Positions 1-5,438 of a DNA stretch of 6,062 nt are shown here, in pieces (positions within the stretch are counted from its first letter, which is position 1; every line of letters starts with the position of its first letter). The notes below the pieces were generated by a model. It saw nothing but the letters and a program-made list of their open reading frames with translations. It made no database searches and was not told where the DNA came from. The translations under genes were made by a program, and so were the position numbers. This stretch comes from Acidobacteriota bacterium (GTDB lineage: Bacteria; Acidobacteriota; Blastocatellia; Pyrinomonadales; Pyrinomonadaceae): positions 1-6,062 of the forward strand of contig QHXE01000517.1 in assembly GCA_003222835.1 (NCBI GenBank). Direction: 5' to 3'.

Positions 1-45
1 AAAAGATTTCGCGCGCTGCGCGACTTGATAACCGTTGAGTGATGT

Positions 46-1413
46 ATGCCGAATCTTATGCAACTTCGTCTCGCCGCGCGCGAAATTTTTGATCAGACAC
101 TGCGTGCCGTTGATGCAGGCGAAGCCGTCCGTCGTGCGCTTCACTTGGAAGGATCGCGGTTGACTGTCCAGGACGCGCCGATAAACCTGGGCAATCGACG
201 TATTTATTCAATCGCCATCGGAAAAGCCGCTTTGCCGATGGCTCTTGCACTCGAAGACGTAATTGGCGAAGGGTTCATCCGTGGTCTCATCGTCGGTCCG
301 GTACGCACGCCTCCGGCGCGCAGCCCGCAGGAGGCGTGCGTACCGCCGTCTCTTTGGCAATGGTGCGAAGGCGGTCATCCATTACCAACTGAGGCAAGTT
401 TGTCGGCGGCTAAGGAAGCATTCACCTTATTGGAACGCGTCAATGACGAACGCGCAATCGTCATCTTCCTGATTTCCGGTGGCGGCTCAGCAATGCTCGA
501 ATGGCCGATTCAGGAGGACATCACTCTCGCGGATCTGCGGATGGCAAACAAAGTCCTAATAAATTGCGGCGCTTCAATTGTTGAAATCAACTCCGTCCGC
601 CAAGCGTTCTCTGCCGTCAAAGGTGGGAGATTGGCTTCGCGGGCAGCGAATTGCGATCAAATCACCCTCATCGTCTCGGACGTTCCATCAGGCCAGGAGC
701 GAAACGTCGCCTCAGGTCCCACGCTCGCGCTATCGCGCGATTCTCCAGTTCCTCAAGAAGTGATCGCTCGTTACCATCTCCGCGCCGAATTACCCGAGAC
801 AATTCTTTGCGCTATCGAGGCTGAGCCGCATGCGCCTTTCGCTTCTGACGACGATGCAAAGGCGGTGCGAGAGCATTTTGTGCTGCTCGACAACGATGAA
901 GCCATTGGCGCGGCGACGGAAACAGCACGTCGTCGCGGATTCGCTGCTGAGATCGCTGCCGACATAACCGATCAACCGATCGCGAAAGGCTCAGTTGGCC
1001 TGATTCACAAGCTCAAACAGTTTTGCCAAAGCTCAGGTTCGCCGGTCTCCAGTCCTACCTGCCTGATCTCAGGAGGAGAGTTTGCTTGCCCGGTAAATGG
1101 AAACGGCATCGGTGGACGAAATCAGGAAACCGCATTGCGACTGGCGCTTGAAAGCGAAAACCCAGCTCAAGAGTCAACACCAATGACCTTTGTCGCGCTT
1201 TGCGCCGGCACGGATGGTATCGACGGTAATAGTCCCGCAGCCGGCGCTATCGTTGACAGCACTACGATTCAGCGTGCCCGCGCAATCGGCCTCGACCCGG
1301 AGGACTTTCTCAAGCGCAGCGACGCTTATTCTTTCTTTGTCGCGCTCGGCGATGCAATCACAACGGGCGCCACCGGGACGAACGTGCGCGATATCCGAAT
1401 CCTGCTGGCCTAG
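46..1413 (+). CDS. Glycerate 2-kinase (GckA/TtuD type, DUF4147 + MOFRL domains)
   Basis: Predicted cytosolic kinase converting D-glycerate and ATP to 2-phosphoglycerate, feeding glycerate from glyoxylate, serine or sugar-acid breakdown into lower glycolysis. Seen in the 455-residue product: an N-terminal GKAALPMA block (59-66), the glycine-rich FLISGGGSAM (141-150), NSVRQAFSAVKGGRLA (182-197) and SDVPSGQERNVASGPT (211-226), typical of the DUF4147 domain; then a C-terminal MOFRL domain with LISGGEF (340-346), GGRNQETALRLAL (356-368) and CAGTDGIDGNSPAAGA (386-401). Both domains are complete, so the gene looks functional. The ATG at 46 is preferred over the in-frame ATG at 58 because a weak GAGTG (37-41) precedes it; the choice is not firm. 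Odd point: residues 85-100 are encoded by a perfect palindrome (see 299-345) between the Rossmann-like start and the conserved GGHPLP (109-114). No terminator is evident after the stop. Confidence 0.95.
   Translation: MPNLMQLRLAAREIFDQTLRAVDAGEAVRRALHLEGSRLTVQDAPINLGNRRIYSIAIGKAALPMALALEDVIGEGFIRGLIVGPVRTPPARSPQEACVPPSLWQWCEGGHPLPTEASLSAAKEAFTLLERVNDERAIVIFLISGGGSAMLEWPIQEDITLADLRMANKVLINCGASIVEINSVRQAFSAVKGGRLASRAANCDQITLIVSDVPSGQERNVASGPTLALSRDSPVPQEVIARYHLRAELPETILCAIEAEPHAPFASDDDAKAVREHFVLLDNDEAIGAATETARRRGFAAEIAADITDQPIAKGSVGLIHKLKQFCQSSGSPVSSPTCLISGGEFACPVNGNGIGGRNQETALRLALESENPAQESTPMTFVALCAGTDGIDGNSPAAGAIVDSTTIQRARAIGLDPEDFLKRSDAYSFFVALGDAITTGATGTNVRDIRILLA
299..345. repeat. REP-like palindrome inserted in frame in the glycerate kinase gene
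   Basis: Two perfect 16-base inverted arms, CGGTACGCACGCCTCC (299-314) and GGAGGCGTGCGTACCG (330-345), flank a 15-base GC-rich loop in which GCG (316-318) can pair with CGC (326-328). The whole would fold as a very stable hairpin in DNA or mRNA. It is read without a stop and encodes about residues 85-100 of the kinase (VRTPPARSPQEACVP is its core), rich in Pro, Arg and Cys and unlike the surrounding protein. The codon triplet CCG occurs at 298-300 and again at 346-348, which could be a short target duplication or chance. The size and shape suit a REP/RAYT-type or other small palindromic repeat; the family name is not established here. No second copy lies in the window. Confidence 0.85.
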
Positions 1414-1458
1414 CAACCCCATCCGAACTCACAAGTAGGTGATTTACGAAAGCTAAAC

Positions 1459-1487
1459 TTGACTCGGAGATAAGCTAAGAATATAAG
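1459..1487 (+). promoter_or_regulatory. Likely sigma70-type promoter of the cysteine dioxygenase gene
   Basis: TTGACT at 1459-1464 and TATAAG at 1482-1487 are separated by 17 bases, close to the bacterial housekeeping consensus with ideal spacing. Transcription would begin near 1494, giving a leader of about 26 bases before the GTG at 1520. The hexamer AAGCTA occurs three times around it (1450-1455, 1472-1477, 1485-1490), one copy overlapping the -10 box, so a repressor or activator could bind here. The promoter is read from sequence only. Confidence 0.65.
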
Positions 1488-1509
1488 CTAGCGGTGTCTA
1501 ATAAGCGTT

Positions 1510-1514
1510 AGGAG
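1510..1514 (+). promoter_or_regulatory. Shine-Dalgarno site deciding a GTG start
   Basis: AGGAG lies 5 bases before the GTG at 1520, which supports GTG as the true start of the dioxygenase. It is the clearest ribosome binding site in the window. A weak 5-base stem (CTAAT 1498-1502 with GTTAG 1507-1511, one G-U pair) touches its first bases. Confidence 0.7.
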
Positions 1515-1519
1515 ATCTA

Positions 1520-2086
1520 GTGGCAATCGAACTCCGGCACCATAGCGAGTCATCCGCAAAACCTTGTAGTCTGTCACTCAAGGATTTGGGCGACGCATTA
1601 ATTGCTCGACGATCCATTCCCACGCTCCCGAACCTTTATGAACTAATTGAACGCAGCACGATTTCTGCTGGAGATATACAGCCCTACCTGGGGTTCAAGG
1701 CCGGAAATTATTCACGCCACCGCCTGATGCGCAACGAGTTTGTGGAGATGCTGGTGCTGTGCTGGAAGCCGGGACAGCGCACGCCGATTCACGATCACAA
1801 CGGCTCGCATGGCGCTGTCTTTGTTCATGAAGGAATCCTGTGGGAGACAACTTTCGAGTATGACGCTGAGAGCGGTCTGGCTTACAAAGCGCATCGCGAA
1901 CTGCGCGCGGGTGGCCTCACTGGTTCAGAGGTCCCGGACATTCATCAACTGGGTAATCCCGATGTTAGCGGACAAGACCTGATCACGATTCACATTTACG
2001 CGCCACCGCTGGGGGTGCTGAAGACTTATAAGCTCGGCAGCTCGACGATTGATCTCTACACGCCTGCCGATCCTGATTTTTTATAG
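1520..2086 (+). CDS. Cysteine dioxygenase type I family protein
   Basis: Cupin-fold, non-haem iron enzyme predicted to oxidise L-cysteine with O2 to cysteine sulfinate in the cytosol. The 188-residue length fits bacterial members. Aligning by eye to mammalian enzyme numbering, the iron ligands are H91, H93 (motif PIHDHNGSHG, 89-98) and H142 (DIHQLGN); R66 in YSRHRL matches the substrate-carboxylate Arg60; T156-H158-Y160 (TIHIY) matches the Ser153-His155-Tyr157 triad. Gly98 replaces Cys93, so the Cys-Tyr crosslink of eukaryotic enzymes cannot form, as is usual in bacterial members. The Arg at the substrate position favours cysteine over 3-mercaptopropionate, but thiol specificity cannot be settled by sequence. 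It starts at GTG with a good ribosome binding site and has its own promoter. No sulfinate or taurine pathway gene is adjacent. It converges on the toxin gene with 27 bases between stops. Confidence 0.93.
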   Translation: MAIELRHHSESSAKPCSLSLKDLGDALIARRSIPTLPNLYELIERSTISAGDIQPYLGFKAGNYSRHRLMRNEFVEMLVLCWKPGQRTPIHDHNGSHGAVFVHEGILWETTFEYDAESGLAYKAHRELRAGGLTGSEVPDIHQLGNPDVSGQDLITIHIYAPPLGVLKTYKLGSSTIDLYTPADPDFL

Positions 2087-2113
2087 AATCCACTCGATTG
2101 ACGCAGAGAGTCC

Positions 2114-2425
2114 TCACAATTTCATGTTTGTATTCCAAGTGTTTCTGATAGCTTCCTTATCAGAAGCGCTGAGAACTCCGAGCCGTCTTAGGAAGATCTT
2201 TTTCTCCGCAGTAATGATGCGATCGACTCGCGCGACAGAAGCCTTAAGCAATCCTGCCGAAGCCCAGTCGTCGAGTCGCACATCGAGTGGACCGTTGTGC
2301 AGCACCGAAGTTACGCGGCAGATAATCGCATCGCGTCGAAGGTCAAAGAGCGTCAATGCTGGCCGGATTTTGCTAGTGCGGCCCGAGGTGAACGGGAATT
2401 CGCAAAGAAAGATTTCACCAAACAT
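2114..2425 (-). CDS. MazF/PemK-type endoribonuclease toxin
   Basis: Predicted type II toxin that cleaves mRNA unless bound by its antitoxin. The 103-residue length fits the family. Visible family features are the N-terminal GEIFLCEFPFTSGRTSKIRPAL (spread over residues 3-24), in which R21 of the RPAL block matches the conserved catalytic Arg, and ICRVTS (35-40), where T39 or S40 matches the second catalytic position. The LDDWASAGL block (51-59) and the C-terminal RRLGVLSASDKEAI (80-93) are also typical of PemK-like proteins. The ATG overlaps the antitoxin stop by one base (TGATG), and no ribosome binding site is evident, so translation is probably coupled to the antitoxin. All key residues are present, so it is likely active. 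Target sequence cannot be inferred. Confidence 0.9.
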   Translation of the reverse strand: MFGEIFLCEFPFTSGRTSKIRPALTLFDLRRDAIICRVTSVLHNGPLDVRLDDWASAGLLKASVARVDRIITAEKKIFLRRLGVLSASDKEAIRNTWNTNMKL

Positions 2426-2637
2426 CAGCGCAGATTATCGTAAACAGCATCTTCCGGCATGTCATCGCGAAGAAACTGCTCGTAAGCTGTGGCTTGCCAT
2501 TCGTCATCGTCCGCAACACTGTTCGTAATCACAATCACACGCGCTTTACCGGCTTTGGGGAGTTGTTGAGCGATTTCGCTGGGGATCGTGAGCACCGGTT
2601 TCTCGCTTAACTCAGTAGTAAATTCTATAGCATTCAT
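2425..2637 (-). CDS. Antitoxin of the MazF/PemK module (unnamed family)
   Basis: A 70-residue protein immediately upstream of the toxin with a one-base stop/start overlap, hence the presumed partner that neutralises it and represses the module. I do not recognise a named family. The N-terminal half (IEFTTELSEKPVLTIPSEIA, LPKAGKARVIVI) has a strand pattern loosely like AbrB/MazE swapped-hairpin domains, with the VLTIP-E-A and VIVI segments. The C-terminal half is acidic with an EQFLRDDMPEDAVYD tail (54-68), suited to wrapping the toxin. The ATG at 2637 is preferred because the conserved-looking protein begins there. An in-frame GTG at 2700 would add 21 residues and overlap the comEC stop by four bases (GTGA), which could give translational coupling. 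That extension has no recognisable character and contains a good promoter, so it is probably not translated. Confidence 0.75.
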   Translation of the reverse strand: MNAIEFTTELSEKPVLTIPSEIAQQLPKAGKARVIVITNSVADDDEWQATAYEQFLRDDMPEDAVYDNLR

Positions 2638-2643
2638 ACTCGA

Positions 2644-2672
2644 AGGATATCGTCCTGCAAAGTTAGGGTCAA
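2644..2672 (-). promoter_or_regulatory. Likely promoter of the antitoxin-toxin pair
   Basis: On the - strand, TTGACC (2672-2667) and TATCCT (2649-2644) are 17 bases apart, a near-ideal sigma70-type arrangement. Transcription would start around 2637, at or within a base or two of the antitoxin ATG, predicting a leaderless or nearly leaderless mRNA; consistent with this, no strong ribosome binding site precedes the ATG. Short palindromes CGAATTCG (2679-2686) and AGGA-N5-TCCT (2644-2656, overlapping the -10) could serve as operators for autoregulation, but they are short and may be chance. Confidence 0.5.
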
Positions 2673-2696
2673 CCTTGACGAATTCGGAAACTCGAC

Positions 2697-5429
2697 TCAC
2701 TTCACAAAAGTGCTCACGCTCATCGTGCGGCCGTCGGTTGTGATACTGATCGTTCCACGCCGCCCTGTCGTCATTATTTCCGCGCCGCTCGCACGCCAGC
2801 GCTCCACGACTTCTTTGTTGGGATGACCGAACATCGACGTGCGACCGACGGAAATGACTGCCAGCGACGGATGCGTGGCCGCCACGAAAGCATCGGTCGA
2901 AGACGTCTTGCTGCCGTGGTGCGCGACCTTCACAATGTTGCTCCGCAAGTCTAAGCCTTCCTTCAAAACGCCCACTTCAGCTTGTCTTTCAATGTCAGCG
3001 GTGAACAAGAATGCCTGATCACCGTAGCGAAATCGCAGCACGATACCGTCGTTATTGCCCCACGGCGCGTTGATGTCAGCGGTCGGTGGCGGCCAGAGAA
3101 CGTCGGCGGTGACATTTCCGAAATGCAGGATGTCGCCGGCCCCAGTTTTTTCGACTGGCACGCCGGTGGTTTTCATAGTCGTGGCGAATCGAAGGTATTC
3201 AGGATCGTTCGCGGGGCTGCGCGCGACGATCGCTCCGCGGACTTTGAAGTTCTGCGCCACGTCATTCAATCCATCGATGTGATCGGCATCAGCATGCGTC
3301 GGCAGAATGTAATCGACTCGATCCATTCCCCGCGACCAGAGATATTCTGAGACGACGCCTTCGCCAATGCTGCGCGTGTCTCGCTCGAAAACGTCTTCGA
3401 CATCGCCATCGTCAGTACCGCGATTGATGTTTGGCTTGCCGCCGCCATCAATCAGGACCGTCGTTCCGTCCGGCATCGTCAATAACGCTGAATCGCCTTG
3501 GCCGACGTCGAGAAAATCAATATGCAGCTTGCCATCGGGCTGTGCTGCACTAAGAGGATGAAAAACAACCAGTGCGAAGAGCGCGGCAAACGCAATAGCT
3601 GCGATTCTCAACCTGATCGGTGACAGAATCTTGCGCTGCATTTTCTTAATCGCAGCCGGTCGTAGGGGATTCCACCGCGCCAACGAAAAGATCAGGAGAC
3701 CGAGCGGAATGAAATACAGCACATAAACGCAGGCGGCCAGGCCCGAGTATTGGGGCAAGCGAATCGACGCCACACCGAAGCGTGTGAAAGGATCGACGAG
3801 ATGGACCATTGCCCAGTCGACCTTTTCTGCGAACACAATCAAGAACGACCCGACCCAAAGGCTGAGATGAGAAACCACAATCGCCGCCAGAGCAACAAAT
3901 GCAAGCACCGCCATCAACGCTCCGACAAAAATATTCAGAACTATGGAAGCAAATGAAAGACGATGGAAGTAGATGATGAGCAACGGCAGCATTCCAATCT
4001 GAACGCTGGCCGAGACTATTATCGCAGCCAGGGCATAGCGCAAGAATCTTTGAAAGTGCCACCGATCGAGCTTGGCGGCAATCGGCGTTTTGAAGAGTTT
4101 GTAGCTTATATTGGAGCGCGCCATGTCCGCACGCCACTCGCGGTCATTCCAAAACAGCGCTTCCGATAACCTGCGAAACCAGCCGGGGCAATCCGGCGGA
4201 TACGGCGCCCCCGTCGTTGGCCGCCAGGCGCCGACACTTTGCATTCTTGCCAGCAAGGGCACTCCGATCAAAACGATCGACAGCACCGAAACAAACGTCA
4301 ACTGAAACGATGGATCGAAGAGATCGCTCGGCCGTATTACGAGTAAGACGAGCGCGGCGCCGCCGATCACGTTCAGCGAGTTTGCTCGTCGCCAGACAAG
4401 CGGAGCAAAAATAATCAGCGTGAACATGAACGCCGCTCGAACAACTGGCATGTGCGCGCCGACGGCGATCACGTAAGCCCAAACGAGGCCCACAGCGACG
4501 ACGAACTGCAAGGGTCGCCGCTTGGTCATTCGTCCCACAAACACAAAAACCAACCATGCTACGAAACCGATGTGCAAACCGGCTATTACCAGGACGTGAA
4601 AAGTGCCGCCGGCTCGAAGTCGCTCCCCGACGGCATGCGAGACGTTGTATCGATTCCCGAGCAGCGCCGCATCCAGGACGCCCGCGGTTTCGGCTGAAAA
4701 CCTCGCGGCGAATACCCTTTCCAAGCGCTCGCGCCATTCGAAAAGCCAAGCCAAAGGAAGAAAGACGCGGGCATCATCAAGACGTTCGACGAGCAACGGA
4801 CTCTTGATCACGCCGGTTGCCTCGTAGCCTTTGCGTTCCAAATACTCGGTGAACGGCAAGACGCCCGGATTCCGAAAATTCTCTTCTCGATCGAGCGCCG
4901 TCATGACGCGAATCCGCGCGCCGTGGCGCAAATCGAGCGCATCGTATTCTTTCCCTACTTGGCGGTCGCCTGTATGCGCGAGCAACAGGACGGTTCCAGA
5001 AGCATCGCGCTCAACTCCTTTTACTCTGATCCTTTCCGCTTGTAGCTTCAGGTAGAAGCTTTCTGGCGCCGGCTCTGGTTGCCCATCGATTGTGCCGGTA
5101 AGTTCAACCGGGTCGCCCTCAATGATAATTCCCTGCTCATACATTCGCGAGATACGATTGAGCGAAACGCTACGATTCTCGATTAGCGATAGAATGCATC
5201 CGCTGAGCAGAAATGCTGTGGCAAGAGTGACGGAAGCGGCAACGAGTTTCTTGCTCCGCGCCAGCCAAATAGAAAGAACCTCAAGGCTGAAGCTCACGGT
5301 AATGCCGAATCCAAGAGTAAACCTAGGCGCAACGCCTAGATGGTGGCCGAGCAGGATCCCGACTGAAGTTGCCACCGCGAGCAGCAAGAGCGGGCTCTGG
5401 GCGAAGCGGATTCGTGGGAGTTCGCTCAT
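2697..5429 (-). CDS. comEC: ComEC/Rec2 family DNA internalisation protein
   Basis: Inner-membrane channel protein predicted to carry single-stranded DNA into the cytoplasm during natural transformation. The 910 residues are complete. N-terminal membrane segments (about 10-30, 38-57, 63-83) lead into a DUF4131/OB-like region (about 100-215). The Competence domain follows with FHVLVIAGLHIG (277-288), PVVRA (328-332) and FDPSFQLTFVSVLSI (371-385) and many hydrophobic helices. The C-terminal metallo-beta-lactamase domain has LDVGQGDS (640-647), THADADH (711-717, metal ligands H712, D714, D716, H717), FTAD (809-812) and VAHHGS (835-840). The catalytic motifs are intact, suggesting a nuclease-competent domain. 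A soluble stretch of about 65 residues (397-462) separates two membrane blocks. It lies 9 bases after the rRNA methyltransferase stop, so is probably in the same transcript. It starts at ATG with only a weak ribosome binding site. Its presence alone does not prove competence, as no other com gene is visible. Confidence 0.97.
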   Translation of the reverse strand: MSELPRIRFAQSPLLLLAVATSVGILLGHHLGVAPRFTLGFGITVSFSLEVLSIWLARSKKLVAASVTLATAFLLSGCILSLIENRSVSLNRISRMYEQGIIIEGDPVELTGTIDGQPEPAPESFYLKLQAERIRVKGVERDASGTVLLLAHTGDRQVGKEYDALDLRHGARIRVMTALDREENFRNPGVLPFTEYLERKGYEATGVIKSPLLVERLDDARVFLPLAWLFEWRERLERVFAARFSAETAGVLDAALLGNRYNVSHAVGERLRAGGTFHVLVIAGLHIGFVAWLVFVFVGRMTKRRPLQFVVAVGLVWAYVIAVGAHMPVVRAAFMFTLIIFAPLVWRRANSLNVIGGAALVLLVIRPSDLFDPSFQLTFVSVLSIVLIGVPLLARMQSVGAWRPTTGAPYPPDCPGWFRRLSEALFWNDREWRADMARSNISYKLFKTPIAAKLDRWHFQRFLRYALAAIIVSASVQIGMLPLLIIYFHRLSFASIVLNIFVGALMAVLAFVALAAIVVSHLSLWVGSFLIVFAEKVDWAMVHLVDPFTRFGVASIRLPQYSGLAACVYVLYFIPLGLLIFSLARWNPLRPAAIKKMQRKILSPIRLRIAAIAFAALFALVVFHPLSAAQPDGKLHIDFLDVGQGDSALLTMPDGTTVLIDGGGKPNINRGTDDGDVEDVFERDTRSIGEGVVSEYLWSRGMDRVDYILPTHADADHIDGLNDVAQNFKVRGAIVARSPANDPEYLRFATTMKTTGVPVEKTGAGDILHFGNVTADVLWPPPTADINAPWGNNDGIVLRFRYGDQAFLFTADIERQAEVGVLKEGLDLRSNIVKVAHHGSKTSSTDAFVAATHPSLAVISVGRTSMFGHPNKEVVERWRASGAEIMTTGRRGTISITTDGRTMSVSTFVK
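5323..5339. repeat. Short perfect hairpin in the 5' part of comEC
   Basis: CTAGGCG (5323-5329) and CGCCTAG (5333-5339) form a 7-base perfect stem with a 3-base loop, about 90 bases inside comEC. It encodes LGVAP near residue 32. It may be chance, or could slow early translation; no U-run follows on either strand, so it is not an intrinsic terminator. Confidence 0.4.
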
Positions 5430-5438
5430 GTGATTCAG

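Noticed and set aside
10..22. Small GC-rich hairpin CGCGC-GCT-GCGCG before the kinase gene.
   Set aside because: A 5-base stem in GC-rich DNA is expected by chance and no U-run follows, so it is not a terminator.
1..42. Possible 3' end of an upstream + strand gene, with one reading frame ending in TGA at 40-42 just before the kinase start.
   Set aside because: Only 13 codons are visible, all three + frames reach a stop within 42 bases, and none gives a recognisable C-terminus; it could equally be a leader.
2087..2113. Bidirectional terminator between the converging dioxygenase and toxin genes.
   Set aside because: A T-run (2077-2082) lies at the dioxygenase stop but no stem of useful length precedes it on either strand.
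2049..2528. A 159-codon + strand frame opposite the toxin and antitoxin.
   Set aside because: It is antisense to two genes with strong family or positional support and its product has low-complexity Ser/Arg composition without recognisable features.
2982..3350. Long open frame of 122 codons on the + strand.
   Set aside because: It lies antisense to the conserved metallo-beta-lactamase domain of comEC and its product resembles no known protein; it is a shadow frame.
3646..4749. Two further long open frames on the - strand (163 and 201 codons) within comEC.
   Set aside because: They are out of frame with the clearly conserved ComEC reading frame, are Arg/Ser/Cys-rich, and show no family motif.
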